A stretch of DNA of 64,000 nucleotides from Antrihabitans auranticaus. GTDB taxonomy: Bacteria > Actinomycetota > Actinomycetes > Mycobacteriales > Mycobacteriaceae. The stretch is from positions 620,001 through 684,000 of the forward strand of contig NZ_JAEMNW010000001.1 in NCBI RefSeq assembly GCF_016481275.1. The letters run 5' to 3'. This document shows, piece after piece, positions 37,068 to 45,738 of this stretch. Under the pieces are notes generated by a model that saw only the letters and a program-made list of their open reading frames with translations, had not been told where the DNA came from and did no database searches. Each line of letters begins with the position of its first letter. Position 1 is the first letter of the stretch. The translations under genes were made by a program, and so were the position numbers.

Positions 37068-38264
37068 CTACGGCTTCGCGGCGACGCCTTCGGCGTGCGC
37101 GGCCGCGGCGACTGCTGCCGCTACGGCCGGAGCAACGCGCGGGTCGAGCGGGCTCGGCACGATCTTGTCGACGCTCAGCTCGTCACCGAGCACGTCGAGG
37201 ATCGCGTTCGCGGCCGCAAGCTTCATGCCCTCGGTGATCCGACGCGCGCCGGCGTCGAGCGCGCCCTTGAAGACGCCGGGGAACGCGAGGACGTTGTTGA
37301 TCTGGTTCGGGAAGTCGCTGCGACCCGTTGCGACGATCGCGGCATGCTTGCGAGCCGTGTCGGGGTGAATCTCCGGGTCGGGATTCGACAGCGCGAAGAC
37401 GATCGCATCCGGCGCCATGCCCGCGATGATCTCTTCGGGAATCTTGCCCGCAGACACACCGATGAAGACGTCGGCTCCGGCAAGCGCCTCAGCGGCTCCG
37501 CCCGAGCGTCCCGACGGGTTCGTTCGTGCGGCGAGATCGACCTTCACGCTGGTCAGGTCGGTGCGGTCCGCGCACACGATGCCCTTCGAGTCGAGGACGG
37601 TCACGTCGGCGATCCCCGCGAGCAGCAGCATGTTTGCGCATGCGACACCGGCAGCGCCCGCGCCCGAGATCACGACGCGCAGCGGCGCCAGTTCACGCGA
37701 CTGCGCCTTGACCGCGCCCATGAGGGCCGCGAGCACCACGATCGCGGTGCCGTGCTGGTCGTCGTGCATGACCGGGCAATCCAGCGCCTCGATGACGCGC
37801 CGCTCGACCTCGAAACAGCGCGGCGCGGAGATGTCCTCCAGGTTCACGGCGCCGAAGCTCGGGCGCAGCAAGATCAGCGTCTTGACGATCTCGTCGACGT
37901 CTTTGGTATCGAGCACCAGCGGGATGGAGTTGAGGCCCGCGAACTTCTTGAACAGCGCGGCCTTGCCTTCCATGACCGGCAGGGACGCGCGCGGACCGAT
38001 GTCGCCGAGACCGAGTACGGCAGTTCCGTCGCTGACCACGACGACCAGCCGGTCGGTCCAGGTGTAGCGCTTGGCGAGTGTCTCGTCAGTCGCGATTGCC
38101 CGGCTTACCTGGGCAACACCGGGGGTGTATGCAATGGAGAGATCGCGTTGGGTCTCGAGCGGAGCGCTCAGCTCTACAGACAGCTTGCCGCCGATATGAC
38201 CGGCGAAGATTTCTTCGTCGGTGATGTCGGTGAGGGAACTTTTCGCTTCGGTCACAGAGGACAC
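37068..38264 (-). CDS. NAD(P)-dependent malic enzyme
   Basis: Oxidatively decarboxylates malate to pyruvate and CO2. From GTG 38262-38264 the protein is 398 residues, typical of the short bacterial enzyme without a PTA domain. It has SIAYTPGVAQV, S-D-G-T-A-V-L-G-L-G-D-I-G-P-R, the metal/catalytic block L-E-D-I-S-A-P-R-C-F, DDQHGTAIVVLAAL, and the NAD motif GAGAAGVACA. An AGGAG site 7 nt upstream favours this GTG over the one at 38286-38288. It follows the canonical N-malic/C-malic domain order. Confidence 0.92.
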   Translation of the reverse strand: MSSVTEAKSSLTDITDEEIFAGHIGGKLSVELSAPLETQRDLSIAYTPGVAQVSRAIATDETLAKRYTWTDRLVVVVSDGTAVLGLGDIGPRASLPVMEGKAALFKKFAGLNSIPLVLDTKDVDEIVKTLILLRPSFGAVNLEDISAPRCFEVERRVIEALDCPVMHDDQHGTAIVVLAALMGAVKAQSRELAPLRVVISGAGAAGVACANMLLLAGIADVTVLDSKGIVCADRTDLTSVKVDLAARTNPSGRSGGAAEALAGADVFIGVSAGKIPEEIIAGMAPDAIVFALSNPDPEIHPDTARKHAAIVATGRSDFPNQINNVLAFPGVFKGALDAGARRITEGMKLAAANAILDVLGDELSVDKIVPSPLDPRVAPAVAAAVAAAAHAEGVAAKP

Positions 38265-38288
38265 GATGACACTCCTATTCGCAGCCAC

Positions 38289-38791
38289 CGCATTCGGGGC
38301 CGGTTTTTAGACTATGCACCTGGGCTTAATTGCTGGTCGGGATGCGCTTTTCCCGTTGAATTGCGGTCGGCGGTCGATGTGTGAATCGGGCGCTCCAACG
38401 ATCGGAGGCGGCATTGCCGAACGGTGTCCCGGGCAAGGAGTGCTGTAGTCCTACACGGTGCGATCGTGCTGCGCACGCGGGGCGGTGGCTCCGGCGCAGA
38501 GCGAGCACCAGTCTGCCAGCCGTGCAAAACGGGCCGCAATCGAGGGTGTCCGTCCGCACTACCTCCAACCGAATCCGTAGGTTGCCGCGGACGTCGACGA
38601 TGACGCCGCGGCTTCCTCCAAGGGGCGCAGTCGCCGAAAGTCGCCGCAGCGCGCGGTTGATTGCGCGCTGTAGCGGCCCCTGAGATTGCTCTCACTACGC
38701 CGGTGCTCACACTAAGCGACGTTGATTACCCAAACGTAAGAACGTTCTCGCCGTTCGATTCCGCCCGCGGTGAGTTCCTGTGGCGCAACGG
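38289..38791. other. 500-bp gap without a convincing gene; possible STAS-domain remnant
   Basis: No open frame here has a plausible start, ribosome site and family match. On the minus strand a frame from about 38685 to 38326 lacks a start codon and follows two stops, but reads G-V-I-V-D-V-R-G, D-T-L-D-C-G-P and V-G-L-Q-H-S-L-P-G-T-P-F, spaced somewhat like a degraded STAS (anti-sigma antagonist) domain. A 10-bp palindrome AGAACGTTCT lies at 38739-38748. The region also carries the promoter of the malic enzyme gene. Confidence 0.3.
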
Positions 38792-39082
38792 CTAGAGATC
38801 CGAGATGCCCGAATCCCACCATTGCGTCCAGAGCAGCAGAACGGTCGCGGCGATGATGACGATCGACATCGCGACGGCAACCACACCCCGTCGTCGATCG
38901 GCTTGCACTTGCGCCGCGACGACCAGGATCGCCGTCGCCACGTGCCAGACGATCGACTCGCTGCCGGGCCCGGGGAAGTCACGGTCCCGACCGACGACCG
39001 CCGCACCGATTACAACCAAAGTCAGAACAACTACGCCACCTGCAATGACGCCACTGAACGCCCGCAACCACCGCACCGGCAT
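38792..39082 (-). CDS. Small three-helix membrane protein
   Basis: A 96-residue protein with hydrophobic segments at about 9-29 (FSGVIAGGVVVLTLVVIGAA), 43-58 and 66-86 (GVVAVAMSIVIIAATVLLLW), and no motif. The ATG overlaps the stop of the PHP-domain gene by one base (TGATG), which supports it as a real co-translated gene. Function unknown. Confidence 0.65.
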   Translation of the reverse strand: MPVRWLRAFSGVIAGGVVVLTLVVIGAAVVGRDRDFPGPGSESIVWHVATAILVVAAQVQADRRRGVVAVAMSIVIIAATVLLLWTQWWDSGISDL

Positions 39083-39942
39083 CAGCGGCCCAGCACGGGA
39101 ACGCCCGTCGCGGTAGCCAGCAATCGCTCGAATTCGGCGGGGTCGGTCGTGAACTCACCGAGCCGGACCGTTTTGTTGCTGCCGTGATAATCCGACGAGC
39201 CGGTGACAGCGAGATTCAGTTCGCCCGCGAGCCCGCGCAACACCGCTTTGTCAGGCTCGCTGTGGTCCGGATGCTCGATCTCCAGCCCGCTCAGCCCACT
39301 GTCGACGAGCCTGCGGATGTGGTCGAGCGACAGCAGCCGGCCGCGCTTGCGCGCGCGGGCGTGCGCAACGACGCTGACCCCGCCTGCCGCGGTGATCATC
39401 TCGACCGCCTTGGTGAGCGGCGTATCGGCCTTCTCGACGTAATACGGACCGTTGTGGGCGAGCAGCCTCGTGAACGCTTCGTTGACGCTCTCGACCACAC
39501 CTGCGGCGACGAGCGCACGCGCGAGGTGCGGACGCCCCGCGGAGACACCGGCTCCGGCCATGACGGCGTCCGGATCCACCGGCAACCCGTCTGCGGCCAT
39601 CTTGTCCGCCATTCCGCGTAGCCGCGTGATGCGCTCGGCGCGCAGCCGTTCACGTTCGGCGGCGAACACCTCGTTGTCGGGATCGAAGAGGTAGGCCAGG
39701 AGGTGGACGGGCACAGGCTCGCCGTCCTCGCCGTCGCCGGTGCACGACATCTCCATCCCGCGTACCAGCAACATCCTGCCCAGTTCGGCGTGTGTCGCTT
39801 CGGCTTCCGACCAGCCCGCCGTGTTGTCGTGATCGGTGATCGCGACCACGTCGAGTCCCGCTGCAGCAGCATTGCGCAACAGTTCGGCCGGGGTGTCGGT
39901 ACCGTCCGACGCCGTGGAGTGGGTATGTAAATCGATGCGCAC
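39082..39942 (-). CDS. PHP-domain phosphoesterase, TrpH/RNase AM type
   Basis: A 286-residue metal-dependent phosphoesterase from GTG 39940-39942, which starts M-R-I-D-L-H-T-H-S. Metal-binding motifs are H-T-H-S near residue 6, A-I-T-D-H-D, H-A-R-A-R-K and the final G-S-S-D-Y-H-G. E. coli relatives (YciV/TrpH) remove 5'-nucleotides from 3',5'-bisphosphonucleotides and RNA 5' ends, so a role in RNA or nucleotide turnover is likely. It is divergent from corA (31 bp) and followed by the small membrane protein. Confidence 0.9.
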   Translation of the reverse strand: MRIDLHTHSTASDGTDTPAELLRNAAAAGLDVVAITDHDNTAGWSEAEATHAELGRMLLVRGMEMSCTGDGEDGEPVPVHLLAYLFDPDNEVFAAERERLRAERITRLRGMADKMAADGLPVDPDAVMAGAGVSAGRPHLARALVAAGVVESVNEAFTRLLAHNGPYYVEKADTPLTKAVEMITAAGGVSVVAHARARKRGRLLSLDHIRRLVDSGLSGLEIEHPDHSEPDKAVLRGLAGELNLAVTGSSDYHGSNKTVRLGEFTTDPAEFERLLATATGVPVLGR

Positions 39943-39973
39943 CCGACCAGTGTTGCAGGCGTAGCATTCGGGC

Positions 39974-41053
39974 GTGCCGCCCAGATCGCCACTCGTGTCG
40001 TTGCGCAAGCAATCCCGTAAGCCCACACCCGAACCGCTCCGGCAGATTCCGATCCCTGCAGCACGCGCAATCGTCGACTGCGCGGTCTACGTCGACGGCG
40101 AACGGCTGCCGGGAAAGTACACGCACGACGCCGCCATCGCCGAGGTCCACAAGCGTGGCACCGGGTTCGCATGGATCGGCCTGCATGCCCCGGACGAAGG
40201 TCAAATGGCTACGGTTGCAGCGACTTTCAATCTGCACGAGCTCACCGTCGAAGACGCGGTCCACGCCCACGAACGGCCGAAGCTCGAGCGCTACGACGAC
40301 ACCCTCTTCTTCGTCCTCCGCACGGTCAAGTACGTCGAGCACGAGCTCCACTCGGTCAGCGAGATCGTCGAGACCGGCGAAATCATGATCTTCGTCGGCC
40401 GGGACTTCGTGGTCACCGTGCGGCACGGTGATTTCGCCGGGCTCGCCGGCGTCCGGCGAAGTTTGGAAGGCAACCCGGAACGACTCGCGCTCGGCCCGAC
40501 CGCGGTCATGCACGCCATTGCCGACTACGTCGTCGACTCCTATCTCGATGTGGTCCGTCAGGTCGAGAACGATGTCGACGCGATGGAGGAAGACGTGTTC
40601 ACGCCGGGCAGCCAAATCGCCGTGGAGCCGATTTATCAACTCAAGCGCGAAGTCGTCGAACTGCGCAGGGCAGTCGTGCCGCTCGCCGTCCCCCTGCAGT
40701 CACTGACGCAGCCGAACGAACTGGTGCCCAAAGAGGTGCGCAGGTACATGCGCGACGTCACGGACCACCACACGCTCGTGTCGGAGCGAATCGCCGATTT
40801 CGACGAGGCGCTCAGTTCGCTGGTCGGCGCCGCCCTCGCCAAGGTTGCCCTGCAACAGAACACCGATATGCGCAAGATCTCCGCATGGGTTGCGATCGCA
40901 GCGGTGCCCACGATGCTGGCCGGCATCTACGGGATGAACTTCGAGCACATGCCCGAGCTGACCTGGACCTACGGTTACTACGGCATTCTGGCGTTGATGT
41001 TCGTCTCGTGCGCCGGACTGTTCGTGACGTTCCGGCGTAACCACTGGCTATAG
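39974..41053 (+). CDS. corA: Magnesium/cobalt transporter CorA
   Basis: A 359-residue CorA channel. It has a large cytosolic N-terminal funnel (TVEDAVHAHERPKLERYDD is the conserved segment), a long stalk helix and two C-terminal membrane helices, the first containing the selectivity motif Y-G-M-N-F and loop E-H-M-P-E-L. The GTG start lies 31 bp from the divergent PHP gene. It is syntenic with Rv1239c, beside the sugABC operon. The last codons overlap the convergent SUFU-domain gene by 6 bp. Confidence 0.95.
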   Translation: MPPRSPLVSLRKQSRKPTPEPLRQIPIPAARAIVDCAVYVDGERLPGKYTHDAAIAEVHKRGTGFAWIGLHAPDEGQMATVAATFNLHELTVEDAVHAHERPKLERYDDTLFFVLRTVKYVEHELHSVSEIVETGEIMIFVGRDFVVTVRHGDFAGLAGVRRSLEGNPERLALGPTAVMHAIADYVVDSYLDVVRQVENDVDAMEEDVFTPGSQIAVEPIYQLKREVVELRRAVVPLAVPLQSLTQPNELVPKEVRRYMRDVTDHHTLVSERIADFDEALSSLVGAALAKVALQQNTDMRKISAWVAIAAVPTMLAGIYGMNFEHMPELTWTYGYYGILALMFVSCAGLFVTFRRNHWL

Positions 41054-41632
41054 GGTCGCCGCAAGCCGGTTCGGGTCGGCGGTGTCGATGGCGGCCTCGG
41101 CCCAGGCCTCACGCAGGGCAGCGGCGCCGCGCAAGCGCACCCAGGCCGCTTCGGTCTGCGTGAGAGGCGTGACCTGAAAGAACTTGACGGGCTCGGCCGG
41201 TTCCGGCAGCGGCAGTTCGTCGATCGCGGCATGGTCCAGCAGAACGGCGGTGAAAGCGCTGTTTCGCCACAGTGGTTCGCCGAGATCGATGAGTGCGTCG
41301 GGTAGCAACACAATGCCTTCGACCGCAGGAGCGGCTGCGAGGACCGCGAGGGTCCGGTGGATGCCGGAGTCGGCGCCGACGTCGGACCGCAGCGTCAGGA
41401 CGAGTTCGGCACGGGGGCCGTGCGTGTTGTCGGCGATCATGTCGCCCGGTTCACCCATCGGGTGGCGCGAGCACCCGAGCGACGCATAGCGAACGACCGT
41501 GCCGTCGTGCGGGAAGCGCAGAATGTCGATCGGCTCGAGCCCCAGGAAGGTTACCGACGCGGCGGCCGGTTCGAGTCCCCCGAACTGGGCCGTCAAGTGT
41601 GCGCGAACGGCAGCCACGACATCATCGGTCAC
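41048..41632 (-). CDS. Suppressor-of-fused (SUFU) domain protein
   Basis: A 194-residue soluble protein that matches the bacterial SUFU-domain pattern: V-R-Y-A-S-L-G-C-S..P-M, R-A-E-L-V-L-T-L-R, G-E-P-L-W-R-N-S and the C-terminal V-K-F-F-Q-V-T-P-L-T-Q-T-E-A-A-W. The family includes many immunity proteins of polymorphic toxins, but no toxin gene is nearby, and single copies are widespread in actinobacteria. It is last in the minus-strand run after the AlkZ-like gene (36-bp gap). Role unknown. Confidence 0.75.
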   Translation of the reverse strand: MTDDVVAAVRAHLTAQFGGLEPAAASVTFLGLEPIDILRFPHDGTVVRYASLGCSRHPMGEPGDMIADNTHGPRAELVLTLRSDVGADSGIHRTLAVLAAAPAVEGIVLLPDALIDLGEPLWRNSAFTAVLLDHAAIDELPLPEPAEPVKFFQVTPLTQTEAAWVRLRGAAALREAWAEAAIDTADPNRLAATL

Positions 41633-41668
41633 AACGACATCTTCGCAGGGCGCCGACGCACAGGTCCG

Positions 41669-42769
41669 TCAGGGACCGATCCGCACCTCGTGCCGCTCGG
41701 CCTGCGGGTGAGCGAACCGCAGTAGGTCGTTCGCTTCGCGCTCCAGGGCAGCCACGTGTGTCTTGGCGATCTTCTCGAACAACTCGACCGCCACGACCGC
41801 TTCGCCCTTGGCCTTCGTCAGCACGATGTAGCCGACGGCTCGGCCATGGACGAGCACGGCAGGCTTGATGATGCCGTTGACCGTGAACAGTCGAGACTTG
41901 TACTCGCGGTCCAGGATTCGCGTCCGGTCGGCATGCGAGAGCAAGATATTGTCGAACGGCGCGAGGATGCGGACCGGCGCTGGGGTGTCCTCGGCGGGGC
42001 GGGGCGCGTCGGGAAGATCGAACAGCTCGGCCCCGGATTCTGCGGCAAACACCCGCAATCGAGGGCGCAGCCGATCGAACACCTCCCCCAGCCGCGCCAG
42101 ACCCGACCATGCCTGGATGTCCTGGACCGATGCGGGTCCGTACGCGCCGAGGTAGCGCAGCACCATGTCGTCCAACGTCGGGACCACGGCCGACGGACCG
42201 AGCCAGTGCTCGATCGTCGTCAGCGCGGGTTGACCGGCTTTACCCCATAGGCCGCGGGGCGGAACCTGCAGCAGCGGAAGCAGAATGCGCAATCCGTACG
42301 CCAGCGCGGCAGGATCGCGGTCGGGCCAGAGCTCCGCGAACTTCGTCCGCAATTGCGCCGCCGTCAACGGCGAATCTTCGACGAGCTCGCGGCCGACCTT
42401 GGCAAGCTCGCCGAGGTCGATCGCCGACAACGTCGGCGTGTACTGCGGGTTGTTGAGCAGAAAGCGGTCGAGCATCGGCTGCATGAGCGTGCGCAATGAC
42501 CGCGCGTCTTGCGCAGCCAGTAGGTGGACGGTCCCCCGCATCGTGACGATCCGGACCGCGCGCCGATCTGTGAGAAGGTCCGACAACTGCTGCGGGGCAA
42601 AATCTTTCAGCCGCGCCCAGAGCGCGAAGTAGGGCGCGGTCGGCGATTGCGCCTGCAACCCATATCCGTGCTCGACGAACTCGTACGCCGGCGACGTGGT
42701 GCGGCGCAGCAGGTGCTGCCGAGCCAGCGTCGCGCGGTTGAGCGCACGCTGGGACAGGAGGTCGGGCAC
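41669..42769 (-). CDS. HTH_42 winged-helix protein, AlkZ/YcaQ-like DNA glycosylase
   Basis: A 366-residue protein of the HTH_42 family, whose studied members (AlkZ, YcaQ) are DNA glycosylases that excise bulky or cross-linked alkylated bases. The catalytic-type motif Q-x-Q is present as G-L-Q-A-Q-S-P (Gln39, Gln41), which places it nearer AlkZ than YcaQ (Q-x-D). Other marks are T-M-R-G-T-V-H-L-L and APFDNILLSHADRTRIL. The start codon directly follows the sugC stop, so it is in the trehalose-importer transcript, with no obvious functional link. DNA repair is inferred from the family only. Confidence 0.8.
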   Translation of the reverse strand: MPDLLSQRALNRATLARQHLLRRTTSPAYEFVEHGYGLQAQSPTAPYFALWARLKDFAPQQLSDLLTDRRAVRIVTMRGTVHLLAAQDARSLRTLMQPMLDRFLLNNPQYTPTLSAIDLGELAKVGRELVEDSPLTAAQLRTKFAELWPDRDPAALAYGLRILLPLLQVPPRGLWGKAGQPALTTIEHWLGPSAVVPTLDDMVLRYLGAYGPASVQDIQAWSGLARLGEVFDRLRPRLRVFAAESGAELFDLPDAPRPAEDTPAPVRILAPFDNILLSHADRTRILDREYKSRLFTVNGIIKPAVLVHGRAVGYIVLTKAKGEAVVAVELFEKIAKTHVAALEREANDLLRFAHPQAERHEVRIGP

Positions 42770-43939
42770 TCAGAGGGCCAAGTTCGCGCCGCCGTCGTTG
42801 TCGAATACCGAGACTCTCTTCGGGTCGAACCACAACTGCATGCGTTCGCCACTCGCTGCCCGCGACTCTGCGCCGACGCGTGCAACCATCTGCGAGCCAC
42901 CGAGATCGGCAACTCCCGCATCGGCAGCCAGTTCCTGCAACTCCGCCGACTCGACGGCAGGTCCGGCGATCGTGAAGTACACGAATTTGTCCGAACCCAT
43001 CGATTCGACGACCTCGACGTCGACGTCGATCTTCGCGCCGGTGATGCGCTGGTAACCGTCGACGAGTGCTGCGTCCTCGAAGTGTTCGGGGCGGATCCCT
43101 GCCACAACTCGGTCCGGTGCGTTGCCGTCACGAAGCTTGTCGCGCACCTCGTACGGCAGCGGAATCTCCCCGACCGCGGTCGTGATCCCGTCCTGCGCCA
43201 GTTCACCCGGGATGAAGTTCATCGCGGGCGACCCGATGAAGCCTGCGACGAACAGGTTGCGGGGCCGGTCGTACAGTTCCTGCGGCGCGCCGATCTGCTG
43301 CACGAGGCCGCCACGCAGAACCACGACACGGTCACCGAGCGTCATGGCCTCGGTCTGGTCGTGGGTGACATACACGGTCGTCGTGCCGAGCCGCTTCTGC
43401 AGACGGGAAATCTCGGTACGCATCTGAACTCGAAGCTTTGCGTCGAGGTTCGACAGCGGCTCGTCCATCAGGAACGCCTTCGGACTGCGAACGATCGCGC
43501 GGCCCATCGCCACCCGCTGGCGTTGCCCGCCGGAGAGGTTGGCGGGCTTGCGGTCCAGATGCTGATCGAGGTCGAGGATGCGCGCGGCGTCCTCCACCTT
43601 GGCGTTGATGTCGCTCTTCGACATCTTCGCCAACGTCAGCGGGAACGCAATGTTTTCGCGCACCGTCATGTGCGGGTAAAGGGCGTAGGACTGGAACACC
43701 ATCGCGATGTCACGGTCCTTCGGCGCCTTCTCGTTGACGCGCTCGCCCGCGATCCGCAGTTCGCCGGACGAGATGTCCTCGAGCCCCGCAATCATGTTGA
43801 GCGTCGTCGATTTTCCGCATCCCGAGGGACCCACGAGGATGACGAACTCACCGTCGGCGATCGTGATGTCCACGTCGCTCACGGCCTTCGCGCCATCGGG
43901 ATACAGCTTGGTCACTTTGTCGAGCACGATCTCGGCCAT
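42770..43939 (-). CDS. sugC: Trehalose ABC importer ATPase SugC
   Basis: A 389-residue MalK/UgpC-type ATPase that powers LpqY-SugABC uptake of trehalose. Walker A GPSGCGKST (37-45), Q-loop V-F-Q-S-Y-A-L-Y, signature LSGGQRQRV, Walker B AFLMDEPLSNLD and switch T-H-D-Q-T-E-A are intact, followed by a TOBE/regulatory domain from about 240. It comes last of the four importer genes, 6 bp after sugB. Synteny with Rv1238. Confidence 0.95.
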   Translation of the reverse strand: MAEIVLDKVTKLYPDGAKAVSDVDITIADGEFVILVGPSGCGKSTTLNMIAGLEDISSGELRIAGERVNEKAPKDRDIAMVFQSYALYPHMTVRENIAFPLTLAKMSKSDINAKVEDAARILDLDQHLDRKPANLSGGQRQRVAMGRAIVRSPKAFLMDEPLSNLDAKLRVQMRTEISRLQKRLGTTTVYVTHDQTEAMTLGDRVVVLRGGLVQQIGAPQELYDRPRNLFVAGFIGSPAMNFIPGELAQDGITTAVGEIPLPYEVRDKLRDGNAPDRVVAGIRPEHFEDAALVDGYQRITGAKIDVDVEVVESMGSDKFVYFTIAGPAVESAELQELAADAGVADLGGSQMVARVGAESRAASGERMQLWFDPKRVSVFDNDGGANLAL

Positions 43940-43945
43940 CTACCG

Positions 43946-44776
43946 CTACCCCTTCACCGCGCCGGAGGTCAGCCCGGCAACGATCCGTCGTTGGAAGAAC
44001 AACACGAAGATGATGATCGGAATTGTGATCACCATTGCCGCAGCCGCGATCGATCCAGTCGGATCCTCGAACTGCGACGCACCGGTGAACTGCGCCATTG
44101 CCGCCGGTGCCGTGATCGAACGGTCCGTCGCGGTCAGCGAGATGGCGAACAGCAGATCGTTCCAGCAGAAGATGAACACCAGGATCGAGGCTGTGACCAC
44201 GCCCGGCGCGGCAAGCGGTGCAATCACCTTGCGGAACGCCTGCGCGGGCGTCGCGCCGTCCATTTTCGCCGCCTTCTCGAGCTCCCAAGGGATCTCGCGG
44301 AAGAACGCTGAGAGCGTGTAGATCGCCAGCGGCAGAGCGAACGTGATGTACGGGATGATCAGCCCGGGCCAGGTGTCGAACAGCCCGAGTGCGCGCTCGA
44401 TGTCGAACAGCGGACTCACGAGGGAGATCGGCGGGAACATCGCGATCAGCAACGCGACACCGACCAGCAGCTTCTTACCCGGAAAGTCCAGCCGCGCAAC
44501 GGCATACGCGGCCATCGTGCCGATGACGACGGCGATCACAGTCGCGATCAGCCCGATCCCGATCGAGTTGATCAGTGCGCTCGTGAACGCGTCGGTCTTG
44601 AAGATTCCCTTGTAGTTGTCGAAGGTCCAGGAACGCGGGATGAAATGCCCGTCGGTGATGGTTGCCGGCGACTTGAACGACAGGCTCGCAATCCAGCCGA
44701 CGGGGATCAGCGCGTACGCGATCACGATCAGATTGACGACGGACCAGCTCAGCTTCTTCTGCGTGGACGCGGCCAT
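43946..44776 (-). CDS. sugB: Trehalose ABC importer permease SugB
   Basis: A 276-residue MalG-type permease from ATG 44774-44776 with six hydrophobic helices. The cytosolic E-A-A loop that docks on SugC is present as [13 protein letters not shown]. The long open extension upstream lies over sugA and is not coding. It starts 5 bp after the sugA stop. Confidence 0.93.
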   Translation of the reverse strand: MAASTQKKLSWSVVNLIVIAYALIPVGWIASLSFKSPATITDGHFIPRSWTFDNYKGIFKTDAFTSALINSIGIGLIATVIAVVIGTMAAYAVARLDFPGKKLLVGVALLIAMFPPISLVSPLFDIERALGLFDTWPGLIIPYITFALPLAIYTLSAFFREIPWELEKAAKMDGATPAQAFRKVIAPLAAPGVVTASILVFIFCWNDLLFAISLTATDRSITAPAAMAQFTGASQFEDPTGSIAAAAMVITIPIIIFVLFFQRRIVAGLTSGAVKG

Positions 44777-44781
44777 CTCTA

Positions 44782-45738
44782 CTACCGCCCCGCTTCCGGA
44801 TCCGAGCCCGGCGCCGCGGCGCCGAACAGTTTGATGAAGATGAACGCGATGATGGCGACGCACAGGAAGATCAGCACGCTGATCGCCGACCCGATGCCGA
44901 GGTTGAACGTCTTGAACAGGTTGTCGTAGCCGAGGACCGAGAGCGATCCGGTGTCGTTGGCACCCCGCGTCATAACGTAGATGTTGTCGAAGATGCGGAA
45001 AGCGTCGAGCGTGCGGAACAGTAGCGCAACGAGAATCGCGGGCTTCATCAGCGGCAGAATCACGCGGACCAGGCGCGTCCACGAGCCGGCGCCGTCGACC
45101 TGCGCGGCCTTGAGCAGATCGTCGGGCACCAACGCCAACCCGGCAAGCAACAGCAGGGCCATGAAGGGCGTCGTTTTCCAGACCTCGGCGAGGATGATCA
45201 CGCCCAGTGACGGAATCTGTTCTGCGAGTGGCGCATCCATGCCCGGCAGCAGACCCGCCAGGTAGCCGGTGCCGGGGGTCCACGCGTAATACCAGCTGTA
45301 AGCCGCCGCGACCGTGACGATTCCGTAGGGAATCAAAACGACTGTGCGCACTGTCCCGCGACCGACGAGCGTGCGATGCATGATCAGCGCCAGCATGAGA
45401 CCGAGGACGAACTCGATCGCCACCGAAATGACCGTCAATGCAACCGTCACGCCGAAGGCCTGCCACCAGAACCCGTCGGTCAGCACCGCTTGATAGTTGG
45501 CGAACGCCACGAACTTTCGGTCGTCGGGAAACGCAAGGTTGTAGCGCTGCATGCTCAGCCACACCGCGTAGATCACGGGGTACGCGGTCACTGCGACCAT
45601 CATGATCGCCGCAGGCGCGACAAGCAGAAGGCCGAGTCGTCGCTCAGCCTTCTTGCCCTCCGACAGCGCTACTTTCGTCTTCTTCTTCGGGGCCGCCGGC
45701 TCTGTAGCCGGCGGCGGACCTTCCAACGTATTCGTCAT
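44782..45738 (-). CDS. sugA: Trehalose ABC importer permease SugA
   Basis: A 318-residue MalF-type permease from ATG 45736-45738, overlapping the lpqY stop (ATGA). It has a Lys-rich cytosolic N-terminus (A-P-K-K-K-T-K), six hydrophobic helices ([20 protein letters not shown] is the first) and the E-A-A loop variant [13 protein letters not shown]. Synteny with Rv1236. Confidence 0.93.
   Translation of the reverse strand: MTNTLEGPPPATEPAAPKKKTKVALSEGKKAERRLGLLLVAPAAIMMVAVTAYPVIYAVWLSMQRYNLAFPDDRKFVAFANYQAVLTDGFWWQAFGVTVALTVISVAIEFVLGLMLALIMHRTLVGRGTVRTVVLIPYGIVTVAAAYSWYYAWTPGTGYLAGLLPGMDAPLAEQIPSLGVIILAEVWKTTPFMALLLLAGLALVPDDLLKAAQVDGAGSWTRLVRVILPLMKPAILVALLFRTLDAFRIFDNIYVMTRGANDTGSLSVLGYDNLFKTFNLGIGSAISVLIFLCVAIIAFIFIKLFGAAAPGSDPEAGR

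Noticed and set aside
38312-38710. 132-codon minus-strand frame in the malic enzyme/PHP gap
   Set aside because: Arg/Pro-rich composition, no ribosome site and no domain; a neighbouring frame looks more gene-like but has no start.
38739-38748. AGAACGTTCT palindrome as an SOS (LexA) box
   Set aside because: The actinobacterial LexA site needs GAAC and GTTC separated by four bases; here they overlap, and no repair gene follows.
41560-41600. GGTTCGAGTCC sequence like a tRNA T-loop
   Set aside because: It lies within the SUFU-domain coding sequence and no acceptor stem or anticodon arm can be built around it.
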